A DNA stretch of 64,000 nucleotides from Burkholderia contaminans (GTDB lineage: Bacteria; Pseudomonadota; Gammaproteobacteria; Burkholderiales; Burkholderiaceae). The stretch lies in NCBI RefSeq assembly GCF_029633825.1, contig NZ_CP090640.1, positions 2,852,001 to 2,916,000 on the forward strand. Direction: 5' to 3'. Within the stretch, counting starts at the first letter, position 1. Each line of letters begins with the position of its first letter. Below the pieces are notes generated by a model that saw nothing but the letters and a program-made list of their open reading frames with translations, did no database searches and was not told the DNA's origin. Shown here piece by piece: positions 53,612 to 63,298 of this stretch. Both the position numbers and the translations under genes were made by a program.

Positions 53612-56371
53612 ATGCGAAACAAATGTATACTCATGCTGAGTTCGGCGGGCTTTCAATCTTCATGCGCACCACGGCTTCCGCAGCGACCTTGTTTGCTGGC
53701 CGTCGCATCCGTGTTCGCATCGGTGGCGATGGCGTCGGGGACGAACGGCTTCGCGGCCACGGTCGCCCCGGCGGATGCGGTCGATGCGGGCGCGCTGGAG
53801 GACACCCGCCGCTCGAGTGCGAACCCGCCGCCGAGCGGGTCGGCCGGCGCCGAGACGCACTTCGACGATTCGATGCTGATGCACGGCGCAGGAAGCGAGC
53901 CGATCGATACGACGCCGTTCGCGCAACCGAATGCGATCGTGCCGGGCGTGTATCGCGCCGATCTCATCGTCAACGGGCAGTGGCGCGGCGTGGAAGACAT
54001 CACGTTCCGCCACGATGCGCGCGGTGACGTGCTGCCTTGCTACGATCGCGCGCTGCTGCAGCGGGTGGGGATCGATCTGGATCGGAGCGCGCGCGGCCAG
54101 GATGCCAGCCAGCCGCCGAATCCGATGCCGGACGGGCTGATCTGCGATGCGCTGTCCCGGTACGTGCCCGGCGGCGCGCTGTCGTTCGATACGGCCGAGC
54201 AGAAGCTGTATCTGACGGCGCCGCAGTTCTACATGCGGCTCGCGGAGCAGAGTACCTACGTCGACCCGTCGAACTGGACGAACGGCGTGCCAGCCGCATG
54301 GCTGAACTACAACGCGAGCGCATTTACGACACGTTCGAGCGGTTACGAGTATTCGCAGCTCTACACCGGCCTGTCGATGGCGGCGAGCGCGGGGCCGATC
54401 CGGATTCGTCACAACGGCAACCTGACGTGGTCGCAGCACGACCGCGCCCGTTATCAGCGCGGCTACGTATACGCGCAAACCGATCTGCCCGCCTGGCGTG
54501 CGCAGTTGCTGGCGGGCGAGAGCTCGACCAGCGGTGCGATGTTCGACGCCGTGTCGTTTCGCGGCGTGCAGATCGCAAGCGACGACCGGATGCTGCCCGA
54601 CGAGCAGCGCTACTACGCGCCCGTCGTGCGGGGCGTCGCGCAATCGAACGCCAAGGTGTCGATCTACCAGCGCGGCTATCTCGTGCACGAGACGACCGTC
54701 GCACCCGGCCCGTTCGCGATCGACAACCTGCAGGCGATGAGCTATGGCGGCGACCTGAACGTCACGGTGACCGAGGCCAACGGCGAGACGCGCAGCTTCG
54801 TGGTGCCGTTCGCGACGACGGTGCAACTGCTGCGTCCGGGCAGCACGCGGTTCAGCGTGATGGCGGGGCAGGCGATCGAGCTCGGCGACGATATCGGCAA
54901 GCAGTACGTCGGCCAGTTCACCGTGCAGCGCGGTATCAGCAACGCGATGACGGCTTATGGCGGCGCCGCGTTTGCGAGCCGCTACCAATCCGTGCTGACG
55001 GGCGTCGCACTCAACACGCCGATCGGCGGCTTCGCGGCGGACATCACGGTTGCGCGCACGCAGCCGCGCGGCGGCGAGCGCATGAACGGCTCGAGCATCC
55101 GCGTGTCGTACAGCAAGAACCTGCCGAACAGCGGAACCAACTTCTCGCTGCTCGCGTATCGCTACTCGACGAGAGGCTATCTCGGCCTGCGCGACGCAAT
55201 GCTGCTGAACGGCCGGAGCGATCAGGGCGCAGCGGCGGCCTCGTTTGCGCGGTTGCGCGATCGGGTCGATCTCAACGTGAGCCAGCAGATCGGGCGAGCG
55301 GGCAACATTTATGCGAACGGGTCGGCGCTCAGCTACTGGGCGGGCGGCGGGCAAACGGTGAGCTTTACCCTCGGTTACAGCACGCAATGGCGCGATGCGA
55401 CGGTCACCGCGTCGGTGCAGCGCGTGCGCAATCTGTCCACCCGGGATTCATCGTTCGGCCGCGGCGCCGGCAGCACGCTCGTGAGCCTGAACGTATCGAT
55501 TCCGCTGGGGCGCAATTCGCGACGCGCGCCGATCTTCAGCTCGTTCATGACGCATGACAGCAGCACCGGCACGAGCGCCACGGCGAGTCTCGCCGGCCGC
55601 TTCGGCGAGCGGGGCGACGGTTCGTACTCGATGGCAGCGAGCTATGACGGCAACAACCGCGCATCGTCGGGCAGCTTCGGCATCGGCTATCAGCGGCCCG
55701 CCGTGTCCGTGTCGGCGAATCTGGGTATCGGGCGCGACTACCAGCAGGCGTCGGCGAATGCGACGGGCGGCCTCGTGCTGCATCCGGGCGGCCTGACACC
55801 GGCCCCCACGCTGAGCGAGACGATCGGTGTCGTCCGTGCGCCGCACGCGCGCGGCGCACTGGTCGCGAACACGAGCGCACGCGTCAACCGCTTCGGCTAC
55901 GCGATCGTGCCGAGCCTGATTCCGTATCAGCTCAACAAGGTCGACATCGATCCGAAGGACGTTCCAGAGGACGTCGAACTGAAGACCGTGTCGCGCAGCG
56001 TGGCGCCGCGCTCGGGCTCGGTCGTCATGCTGTCTTACGACACGCTGAAGGCGCGTGCGTTGCTGATCGACGCGCAGCTCGACGACGGGCGGCCGCTGCC
56101 GTTCGCGGCCCGTGCGGTCGACGCGCGCACGGGCGTGGCGCTCGGCGCGGTCGGTCAGGGCAGCCGGCTGTTCGTGCGCAGTGCCGAGAACGATGGCCAG
56201 ATTCGCGTCGAATGGGGAACGCGTGCAGACCAGCAATGCGTGGTCGATTACGGGATACCGGCCGCGCAGCGTTCGGGGACGGGCTATGTGGCGCTCACCG
56301 GCACCTGCCGCGCTGCGACGCTGACGCCGAACGTGCTCGGGCCGCAGGCCGAGCGGGCAGGGGGGCGATAG
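53612..56371 (+). CDS. Fimbrial outer-membrane usher (FimD/PapC family)
   Basis: 919 residues. Signal region in the first 45 residues, an N-terminal chaperone-binding domain with PGVYRADLIVNGQWRGVEDITFR, the 24-strand barrel with plug (VSIYQRGYLVHETTVAPGPFAIDNL), and a C-terminal domain ending in VDYGIP and GTCR. Longer signal region than usual; the start is uncertain (ATG 53633 possible). Forms the pore for fimbrial assembly. Confidence 0.93.
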   Translation: MRNKCILMLSSAGFQSSCAPRLPQRPCLLAVASVFASVAMASGTNGFAATVAPADAVDAGALEDTRRSSANPPPSGSAGAETHFDDSMLMHGAGSEPIDTTPFAQPNAIVPGVYRADLIVNGQWRGVEDITFRHDARGDVLPCYDRALLQRVGIDLDRSARGQDASQPPNPMPDGLICDALSRYVPGGALSFDTAEQKLYLTAPQFYMRLAEQSTYVDPSNWTNGVPAAWLNYNASAFTTRSSGYEYSQLYTGLSMAASAGPIRIRHNGNLTWSQHDRARYQRGYVYAQTDLPAWRAQLLAGESSTSGAMFDAVSFRGVQIASDDRMLPDEQRYYAPVVRGVAQSNAKVSIYQRGYLVHETTVAPGPFAIDNLQAMSYGGDLNVTVTEANGETRSFVVPFATTVQLLRPGSTRFSVMAGQAIELGDDIGKQYVGQFTVQRGISNAMTAYGGAAFASRYQSVLTGVALNTPIGGFAADITVARTQPRGGERMNGSSIRVSYSKNLPNSGTNFSLLAYRYSTRGYLGLRDAMLLNGRSDQGAAAASFARLRDRVDLNVSQQIGRAGNIYANGSALSYWAGGGQTVSFTLGYSTQWRDATVTASVQRVRNLSTRDSSFGRGAGSTLVSLNVSIPLGRNSRRAPIFSSFMTHDSSTGTSATASLAGRFGERGDGSYSMAASYDGNNRASSGSFGIGYQRPAVSVSANLGIGRDYQQASANATGGLVLHPGGLTPAPTLSETIGVVRAPHARGALVANTSARVNRFGYAIVPSLIPYQLNKVDIDPKDVPEDVELKTVSRSVAPRSGSVVMLSYDTLKARALLIDAQLDDGRPLPFAARAVDARTGVALGAVGQGSRLFVRSAENDGQIRVEWGTRADQQCVVDYGIPAAQRSGTGYVALTGTCRAATLTPNVLGPQAERAGGR

Positions 56372-56375
56372 CACG

Positions 56376-57167
56376 ATGGATCGTTCGCGCTTTCGCTTCG
56401 TTCCGCTCGCGCGCCTGTCGTCGCGCCGTGGGTGCCGGAAACGGGTTGCCGGCCGCATCCTGAGGGCGGCGGTGCTGGCCAGCGTCGCGAGCGTCGGCAC
56501 GCCCCGGTGCGAAGCGTCGCTCACCGTAGTCGGCACCCGGTTCGTCTATCCGGCCGATGCGCGTGCGCTGACGATCCTCGCCCGCAACAGCGGCAGCGCG
56601 CCCATTCTCGTGCAGGCGTGGCTGGACGACGGCGACGCGAATGCCGACCCGAGCCGGCTGCGCGTGCCGTTCGTCGTCGCACCACCCCTTGCTCGGCTCG
56701 ATCCCGGGCAACCGCTGTCGATCCGCGTACAGGGCGTTGGCGGCGGGCTTGCCACGGACCGCGAGTCCTGTTTCTGGATCAACCTGCTCGAAGTACCGCC
56801 CGCCGCGCCGACCGGCGAGCCCGTGCTGCGCATCGCCTACCGGTTCAGGATGAAGCTGCTGGTTCGGCCGCCCGGGCTTCGTGGCGAGCCCGACGACGCA
56901 CCGAACCGGCTCGCATGGACGCGCGACGGCACGCAGGCCGCAGCGTCGATCGCCGCGAGCAATCCCACGCCTTACTACGTGACGCTGACGCGCCTGTCGG
57001 TGAACGGCGAGCCCGTCGCGCTGAAGCACGGCGCGGTGGATGTCGCGCCATTCGGGCGAGCCGAGATCCCGATCGACAGGCAAATCGGCGCGGGCGCGAT
57101 CGTGTTCGATGCCGTCGACGAGAGCGGCGCATCGCACGAATACCGGGCGCAGGCCGTGCCGCCGTGA
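56376..57167 (+). CDS. Fimbrial periplasmic chaperone 2
   Basis: 263 residues starting 4 bp after the usher. Signal peptide within the first 45 residues, then SLTVVGTRFVYPADARALTILARNSGSAPILVQAW and the donor segment LDPGQPLSIRVQG, with RMKLLVRPPGL closing domain 1. Distinct sequence from chaperone 1, so it likely serves another subunit, perhaps the tip protein at 60307. ATG follows GGGGCGATAGC. Confidence 0.92.
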   Translation: MDRSRFRFVPLARLSSRRGCRKRVAGRILRAAVLASVASVGTPRCEASLTVVGTRFVYPADARALTILARNSGSAPILVQAWLDDGDANADPSRLRVPFVVAPPLARLDPGQPLSIRVQGVGGGLATDRESCFWINLLEVPPAAPTGEPVLRIAYRFRMKLLVRPPGLRGEPDDAPNRLAWTRDGTQAAASIAASNPTPYYVTLTRLSVNGEPVALKHGAVDVAPFGRAEIPIDRQIGAGAIVFDAVDESGASHEYRAQAVPP

Positions 57168-57249
57168 CGAGCGGCACGTCAATGTTTGCAGGACCCGTCC
57201 TGCCGGGGAGTATCGGCAGGGATTCGACTATAACAAGGGAAAAACGAAA

Positions 57250-60246
57250 GTGAACAAGACCTATGCTTTGGTGTGGAACGTCCGACAAGGCGCCTGGCAG
57301 GTCGCCGGCGAACGCGTACGCCGGCGCGGCAAATCCACCACGCGCGCGGGCGTCGTCGCGGTGCTGGCGTGGCTCGCGGGCAGCGCGGCGACGCCCGTGC
57401 ATGCGCTACCCGCGGGCGAGAAGATCGTGTCCGGGAAAGCCGACATTCTTCGCTACGACAACGGGCAGCAGATGTCGATCAACCAGCATGACAACAAGCT
57501 GGTGCTGGACTGGCAGACGTTCAACGTCGACAAGGGGGAGCGTGTCACGTTCAACCAGCCGTCCGTGACGTCGATCGCGTTGAACCGGGTCGTCGGGCAG
57601 GACGGCAGCGGCATCTACGGCAACATCGACGCGAACGGCCGCGTGTTTCTCGTCAATCCGAACGGCATCCTGTTCGGCAAGGGCGCTCAGGTCAATGTCG
57701 GCGGCCTGGTCGCGACGACGCTGGATATCAAGAACGAAGACTTCGACGCCGGCCGCTTCCGGTTCTCCGGCCAGTCCCCGAGCGAAGTGCAGAACTTCGG
57801 CAATATCGTGGCGAGCGAAGGCGGCGCGATCGCGCTGCTGGGCGCGCGCGTGGTCAACAAGGGGATCGTCCAGGCGCAGATGGGCACCGTCGCACTGGCG
57901 TCCGGCAGCGATGCCACGCTGAACTTCGACGGCGGCAAGCTGCTCAACGTGCAGATCGACCAGGGCACCCTCAACGCGCTGGTGAGCAACGAGCAGTTGC
58001 TGAAAGCCGACGGCGGGCAGGTGCTGATGAGCGCCAGGACCGCCGATACCGTACTACGCACGGTGGTGAACAATCAAGGCACCATCGAGGCACGCACGCT
58101 CAGGAACAAGGCGGGCCGGATCTCGCTGGACGGCTACGACGCGGGCACCGTGAACGTTGCGGGTGTGCTGAACGCGAGCGCCACGACGCCGGGCAACGGC
58201 GGTACGGTCGAGACGCGCGGCGCCGACGTGAAGGTGGCGCTCGGCGCGACGGTCGACACGCGCGCAACCAACGGCCGCGGCGGCACCTGGCGCATCGCAT
58301 CGTCCGACGTATCGGTCACGGCGGGTGCGAACCAGCCCGGTACGATCGTGGCGGACACGCTGTCGCGCAATCTTGCGACGACGGATGTCGAACTGGTCGC
58401 CGAACGCGGGCAGACCTCGGTCGACGGGGCGATCACGTGGGCGAGCGGCAACCGCCTGGTGCTGGCCAGCCGGCAGGGCGACGTGTCGGTCAACGGTGCG
58501 CTGCGCGCGACCGGTGCGAACGCGCGTGTTGCAATCGACGCACGCAAGGACGTGCGGATCGCGGCGCCGATCGCGCTGACCGGCGCGAACGCGCTGCTGA
58601 CGCTCGACTACGGCGCGGCGCAATGGCTCACCGGCGCTGCGGCAGTGAAGCTGTCCGGCGCCGGGGCCGGCTTCGAATCGAACGGCTATCGCTATACCGT
58701 GATCCAGAACCTGCAGCAGTTGCAGGCGGTCAATGCAAATCTCGACGGCCTGTACGTGCTCGGCAACGACATCGTCGGTTCCTATTACGGCACGGCGTTC
58801 AGGACCATCGGTTCGGGCGCGTCGTTCACCGGTGTGTTCGACGGCCTCGGCAACACGATCGGCAACCTCGCCATTTCGAGCAGCGACCCGTACGCGGGGC
58901 TGTTCGGCCGCAACACCGGCACGATTGCCAACCTCAAGCTGAACGCGTTGCGCGTCAATGCCGCGGCGGGCGTCGGCCCGGTGGCCATCGGCGGGCTGGT
59001 GGGCGAAAACGCCGGCAGGATTTCGAATGTGACCGCGACCGGCATGCAGGTGACAGCAGGCGCCAACCGCAGCAACGCGCTCGGTGGGTTGGTCGGTATC
59101 AACCTGGGTGAAGTATCCGGCGCATCGCTTACCGGAAATGTCGCGGGCAACGGCATGTCGTATGCGGTCGGCGGCCTGGTCGGCGAGAACCGCGCCGATC
59201 AGCGTTCCGGTGTGGTGTCCGACAGCGAGTCGAATGCGACCGTATCCGGCGGCGCATCGAATCTCGCGTCGATCGGCGGTCTCGTCGGCGTGAACCGGGG
59301 TGGCGACATTCTGAGGTCGACGAGCCGCGGTACGACGTCGGGCGCCAACATCGCGGGCGTGAACGTGGGCGGGCTCGTGGGGGCGAACCTGCTCGGCACG
59401 ATCGAAGACTCGAGCGCGCTCGGGCGGGTGACGGGCGGCTCGGGCGGTACGGCGGGCGGCCTCGCGGGCAGCAATACGGGCAAGATCGCCAAGTCGAGCG
59501 CGAGCGGCCTCGTCGACGGCCGGTACGCGCAAGCGATCGGCGGCTTCGTCGGCCTGAACCAGGGCATCGTGACCGACAGCAAGGCGCTGGGTGACGTGTG
59601 GAGCGCATCGACGGGTTCGACGGGCGGCTTCGTCGGCGTCAACCTGGGGCCCAACGCAACCGTCGACATGGCGGAGGCCCACGGTGCGGTGAGCGGCGGC
59701 CAGGGCAACATCGGCGGCTTCGTCGGCAGTCATTTCGGCGGACGGATTGCACATGCGGTCGCGCGCGGCAAGACGACGGGCGGCAACTACAGCAAGACGG
59801 GCGGCTTCGTCGGCAGCAACGCGGCTGAACTGAGCAACGTCGACGCGAGCGGCACCGTGTACGGCGGCTATGGTGCGGCGGTGGGTGGTTTCGCCGGCGC
59901 CAACACGACGTCCGGCACGATCGAGGCAGCGTCGTCCACCGGCAACGTGACGGGCAGTTCGTCGAGCACGGTGGGCGGCTTTGCCGGCGAAAACCTCGGC
60001 ACGGTGCGCGACGCGTCGGCATCGGGCGTGGTCAACGCGGGGAGTTACTCGACGCTCGGCGGCTTGATCGGCATGAACGCCGGACTCGTCGAACGCTCCG
60101 CTGCGAACGGCCGGGTCAACGGATCGTCGACGCAGACTTTCGGCGGGCTCGTCGGCATCAACCGTGGCATCTTCCGCAACAGCATCGCGTCCGGTGAAGC
60201 TGCGCTGCAGAAGATCGCCGGTCTCAATCTCGGTGTGATCGAGTAA
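57250..60246 (+). CDS. Large two-partner-secretion-type exoprotein with GLUG repeats
   Basis: 998 residues from GTG 57250. The start VNKTYALVWNVRQGAWQVAGE is an ESPR extended signal (about 1-29) followed by the hydrophobic part (30-53). Residues 54-180 form a hemagglutinin-type secretion (TPS) domain with SINQHDNKLVLDWQTFNV and the NPNG motif (136-139). The C-terminal half (about 547-998) carries some 14 GG(L/F)VG-x-N-x-G repeats of the GLUG type. No TpsB pore gene lies nearby; the gene sits inside a fimbrial operon between chaperone 2 and the tip-like protein. Probably surface-exposed or released adhesin. Confidence 0.88.
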   Translation: MNKTYALVWNVRQGAWQVAGERVRRRGKSTTRAGVVAVLAWLAGSAATPVHALPAGEKIVSGKADILRYDNGQQMSINQHDNKLVLDWQTFNVDKGERVTFNQPSVTSIALNRVVGQDGSGIYGNIDANGRVFLVNPNGILFGKGAQVNVGGLVATTLDIKNEDFDAGRFRFSGQSPSEVQNFGNIVASEGGAIALLGARVVNKGIVQAQMGTVALASGSDATLNFDGGKLLNVQIDQGTLNALVSNEQLLKADGGQVLMSARTADTVLRTVVNNQGTIEARTLRNKAGRISLDGYDAGTVNVAGVLNASATTPGNGGTVETRGADVKVALGATVDTRATNGRGGTWRIASSDVSVTAGANQPGTIVADTLSRNLATTDVELVAERGQTSVDGAITWASGNRLVLASRQGDVSVNGALRATGANARVAIDARKDVRIAAPIALTGANALLTLDYGAAQWLTGAAAVKLSGAGAGFESNGYRYTVIQNLQQLQAVNANLDGLYVLGNDIVGSYYGTAFRTIGSGASFTGVFDGLGNTIGNLAISSSDPYAGLFGRNTGTIANLKLNALRVNAAAGVGPVAIGGLVGENAGRISNVTATGMQVTAGANRSNALGGLVGINLGEVSGASLTGNVAGNGMSYAVGGLVGENRADQRSGVVSDSESNATVSGGASNLASIGGLVGVNRGGDILRSTSRGTTSGANIAGVNVGGLVGANLLGTIEDSSALGRVTGGSGGTAGGLAGSNTGKIAKSSASGLVDGRYAQAIGGFVGLNQGIVTDSKALGDVWSASTGSTGGFVGVNLGPNATVDMAEAHGAVSGGQGNIGGFVGSHFGGRIAHAVARGKTTGGNYSKTGGFVGSNAAELSNVDASGTVYGGYGAAVGGFAGANTTSGTIEAASSTGNVTGSSSSTVGGFAGENLGTVRDASASGVVNAGSYSTLGGLIGMNAGLVERSAANGRVNGSSTQTFGGLVGINRGIFRNSIASGEAALQKIAGLNLGVIE
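58890..60230 (+). repeat. GLUG-type protein repeat array
   Basis: About 14 clear in-frame repeats of roughly 30 residues, each with GG(L/F)(V/A)G followed by x-N-x-G and a hydrophobic, Ala/Ser-rich strand (for example GGLVGENAG, GGFVGLNQG, GGFAGENLG). One degenerate unit starts (AGLFGRNTG) and one ends the array. Repeats are diverged in DNA, so recent expansion by slippage is not evident. Confidence 0.85.
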
Positions 60247-60306
60247 CGCAACGGCCGGCGGGCGCGGCGACCTGCGCGCCCGTCGGCGATACCAAGGTAG
60301 AGCAGC

Positions 60307-61482
60307 ATGAAGACGATTCAATGGTGCAGTCCCGGGCGAATCGGCCGCGCGATCGGTCGCCTGACGATGGCGGGATATCTGGTGCTGGCACCTTGCATGC
60401 AAGTCATGGCGCAGGGCTCCATCGGTGCGACAGCACTGGATTGCAGTTTCAGCAACCCGGAAGCGTCACCGTGGAAAATGATCACGCCGTTGACGAGCAT
60501 GACGCCGCAAAACGCGATCCTGTACCAGCGCACCGTCTCTCTGATGGTGTCGTTCAAGTACGGCACGGCGCCAGTGGCGCACGAACTCGTGAGTGCCGCC
60601 CATTGGGTGCCGGGCGCAGTCGTCGCGGACGGCATCGCACCGACGAACGTCAACGGCATCGGCTTCAAATGGGTTGGCGTGTCCGGCGACGACACCGAAC
60701 GCGCGCTGCAGCAACACGCGCTGCCGATGGCGACCGCGAAGATCAACCTCGATCGCGCGGGCGGCGGCGATACCGACTCGCGGTTCATACGCTTTCGACA
60801 GTATCTGGTGCTCGACAAGCCGGCTTCGCAATTGCCGCAGGAAAAGCTGGTCGTCAAGAACCTGCCGGGCAATCCGACCGTCGCGATTTACGCGCTCGAC
60901 TTGCCCAAAGGCACCGCGACGATTGGCGGCACGGTGACGGTGCCCGAGCAGCCCACGCCGGCCAACCTGTGCAAGCAGCTGAAGACTTTTGTCGGCGTCG
61001 GCAACGTGTGCATCGGCAGCGAATGCGAGATCCATGTGCCGAATCGTTGCGAGATTCAGTCGAACTGGATCGTGCCGGTGACGCTCGGCAATTTCTCGAT
61101 CAGCAATTTTCCGAGCGTGAACGCGACGTCGAAGCCGGTCAGTTTCGACATCGCGCTCAGTCAATGCGCGGCGTCGGCCAAGCCGGCGATCAGCTTCCGC
61201 GACAAGGCCGCGAAGCCGAATCCGGACAAGACGTTGCTGCAGCTGAGCGCGCCGGCCGGGCAGACGGTCGCACGCGGGTTCAACATCGTGATGACGAACG
61301 CGTTGACCGGCGAGCGGATCGCGTACGGCGAGCCGGGCGCAGCCGCCGAGTACCCGATGCGGCGCACGGGCGACATGGCGGTGATGCCGTTGCGTGCGCA
61401 GTACATCCGTACCGGCGGGGAAGGCGAGTTGGCGCCCGGCTATGCGGGCGGCGGGGCGGAATTCTCCTTCACGTTTCCGTGA
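60307..61482 (+). CDS. Fimbrial tip-adhesin-like protein
   Basis: 391 residues. Signal peptide cut near VMAQG; an N-terminal domain (about 37-230) with ALDCSFSNP and KINLDRAGG; a C-terminal pilin domain (about 240-391) ending GGAEFSFTFP, in the manner of FimH-like two-domain tip proteins. The Cys-rich linker (CIGSECEIHVPNRCE) is unusual. Ligand unknown. Last gene of the fimbrial cluster; 60 bp after the GLUG gene. Confidence 0.8.
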   Translation: MKTIQWCSPGRIGRAIGRLTMAGYLVLAPCMQVMAQGSIGATALDCSFSNPEASPWKMITPLTSMTPQNAILYQRTVSLMVSFKYGTAPVAHELVSAAHWVPGAVVADGIAPTNVNGIGFKWVGVSGDDTERALQQHALPMATAKINLDRAGGGDTDSRFIRFRQYLVLDKPASQLPQEKLVVKNLPGNPTVAIYALDLPKGTATIGGTVTVPEQPTPANLCKQLKTFVGVGNVCIGSECEIHVPNRCEIQSNWIVPVTLGNFSISNFPSVNATSKPVSFDIALSQCAASAKPAISFRDKAAKPNPDKTLLQLSAPAGQTVARGFNIVMTNALTGERIAYGEPGAAAEYPMRRTGDMAVMPLRAQYIRTGGEGELAPGYAGGGAEFSFTFP

Positions 61483-61663
61483 TCGCGGCGCGCGATGCGG
61501 CCTCATCACGAAACCCGCAGAGCAAAGCACCATTTGTTGGTTCGGATTCGCCGCGTGCGCTGATACGTTAGCGGCTTCGCGACGGCACACTCCGTCGCGA
61601 TGTGTGTCGAACCGTGCCGCCGCGCGATCCGCGGCGGCCTTCATAACAAATCAGGTCGTGCTC

Positions 61664-62479
61664 ATGAAATTCCACACGCTCGCTACGTGGCTCGTCGGAG
61701 CCGCGCTCATTACTGCAGGCACCGTCGCGCATGCGGACCGTCTCGACGACATCAAGAAGGCCGGTGTGCTGCGCGTCGCAACGTTCGACAGCAACCCGCC
61801 ATTTGGCTATGTCGATGGCAAAAGCAATCACATCGTCGGCCTCGACGTCGATTACGCGAAGGCACTCGCCGACAAGCTCGGCGTGAAGCTGCAACTGCAA
61901 CCGACCAATCCCGCGAACCGCATTCCGTTCCTGACGTCCGGCAAGGTCGACCTCGTGCTCGCGAACTTCACGATCACCGACGAGCGCGCGAAGCAGGTCG
62001 ACTTCAGCATCCCGTATTTCTCGTCGGGCCAGCAGTTTCTCACGAAGAAGGGCGTACTGAAATCGGCCGACCAGCTGAACGCGCTGCGCGTCGGCGCCGA
62101 CAAGGGCACGACCAACGAGATCACGCTGCGCGAGAAATTCCCGAAGGCGACGATCGTGGCGTACGACGACACGCCGTTCGCGTTCGCCGCGCTGCGCGCG
62201 GGCAACGTGCAGGCGATCACGCAGGACGGCCCGAAGCTGATCGGCCTGCTCGCGAACGTGCCGGACAAGCAGAACTACGAGATCCCGGCGTTCACGATCT
62301 CGAACGACTACATGGGCGTCGGCGTGCCGAAGGGCGAGACGCGCCTGCTCGGCTTCGTCAACGACACGCTGAAGGGGCTCGAGGCAAGCGGCCGCGCCAC
62401 GCAGATCTACGACGCATGGTTCGGGCCGACGACGAAGACACCGCTCACGCGTATCTTCCGCATCGGCGACAAGACCTGA
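61664..62479 (+). CDS. Polar amino-acid ABC transporter substrate-binding protein
   Basis: 271 residues, signal peptide MKFHTLATWLVGAALITAGTVAHA, then DRLDDIKKAGVLRVATFDSNPPFGYVDGKSNHIVGLDVDYAKALADKLGVKL, the family-3 binding-protein opening. ANFTITDERAKQVDFSIPYFSSGQQ is the ligand-cleft region. Family members bind glutamate, aspartate, cystine or histidine; which one cannot be told. It precedes two permease genes. Confidence 0.92.
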   Translation: MKFHTLATWLVGAALITAGTVAHADRLDDIKKAGVLRVATFDSNPPFGYVDGKSNHIVGLDVDYAKALADKLGVKLQLQPTNPANRIPFLTSGKVDLVLANFTITDERAKQVDFSIPYFSSGQQFLTKKGVLKSADQLNALRVGADKGTTNEITLREKFPKATIVAYDDTPFAFAALRAGNVQAITQDGPKLIGLLANVPDKQNYEIPAFTISNDYMGVGVPKGETRLLGFVNDTLKGLEASGRATQIYDAWFGPTTKTPLTRIFRIGDKT

Positions 62480-62493
62480 CAGGTCCCGCACGC

Positions 62494-62534
62494 GCGCCGC
62501 GATCGGCCGGTACACCGGCCGCGCGGCGCTTTTT
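62494..62534 (+). terminator. Terminator between binding protein and permeases
   Basis: GCGCCGCG (62494-62501) pairs with CGCGGCGC (62522-62529), with inner GGCCGG/CCGGCC around TACA, followed by five T. Partial read-through here would give more binding protein than permease, a common arrangement. Confidence 0.85.
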
Positions 62535-62573
62535 GTTTTCATCCGACCGCGCGCGTCGTGCGCGCTCTACAGC

Positions 62574-63296
62574 ATGTTCGGGTTGGCTCCCAAATATTTG
62601 TCCTGGCTCTGGCAGGGCTTCCTGCTGACGCTCGGCCTCGCGGCTGCGTCGGCCGTCGCAGCGACCGCCGGCGGGCTGCTGCTCGCGGTCATGCGGCATG
62701 CGCGCGGCATGGCGCCGCGCACGGTGGCGGCCGCGTACGTCGTCACGTTCCGCAACACGCCGCTGCTCGTGCAGTTGCTGTTCTGGTATTTCGGCGTCGC
62801 GTCGTTGCTGCCCGATACGTGGATCGCGTGGCTGAACGCGCGCCATGCGTTGAACGTCGGCCCGTTCACGCTTGCGTGGCCGTCGTTCGAATTCGTCGCG
62901 GGCTGGGTCGGGTTGAGCGCCTATACGGCCGCGTTCGTCGCCGAGGAGTGCGAAGCCGGCCTGCGCGGCGTGCGCCGCGCGCAACACGACGCGGCGGCCG
63001 CGCTCGGCCTCACGCCGATGCAATCGCTACGTTACGTGGTGCTGCCGCAGGCCGTGCGCATCGCGTTGCCGCCGCTGTTCGGCCAATACATGAATCTCGT
63101 GAAGAACTCGTCGCTCGCGATGGCGATCGGCGTGGCCGAGTTGTCGTATGCGTCGCGGCAGGTCGAGACGGAGACGTTCAAGACGTTCGCCGCATTCGGC
63201 GTGGCGACTGTGCTGTACGTCGCGGCGGTGGCCGCGATCGAAGCCGGCGCGTATGCGGCCACGCAATGGCGCGATCGGCTGGGAGCGGGGCGCTGA
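62574..63296 (+). CDS. Amino-acid ABC transporter permease (GltJ/HisQ type)
   Basis: 240 residues with about five membrane segments: LWQGFLLTLGLAAASA, TFRNTPLLVQLLFWYFGVASLL and the EAA-loop RRAQHDAAAALGLTPMQSLRYVVLPQAVRIALPPL. First of two permeases forming a heterodimer with the gene 3 bp downstream. Works with the binding protein at 61664. Confidence 0.93.
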   Translation: MFGLAPKYLSWLWQGFLLTLGLAAASAVAATAGGLLLAVMRHARGMAPRTVAAAYVVTFRNTPLLVQLLFWYFGVASLLPDTWIAWLNARHALNVGPFTLAWPSFEFVAGWVGLSAYTAAFVAEECEAGLRGVRRAQHDAAAALGLTPMQSLRYVVLPQAVRIALPPLFGQYMNLVKNSSLAMAIGVAELSYASRQVETETFKTFAAFGVATVLYVAAVAAIEAGAYAATQWRDRLGAGR

Positions 63297-63298
63297 CG

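Noticed and set aside
58890..60230. CRISPR-like or DNA-level tandem repeat
   Set aside because: Repetition is at the protein level (GLUG motifs); DNA units are diverged, in frame and without constant spacers.
57250..60246. Contact-dependent inhibition (CdiA-like) toxin
   Set aside because: No C-terminal toxin domain, no immunity gene and no TpsB partner in the window.
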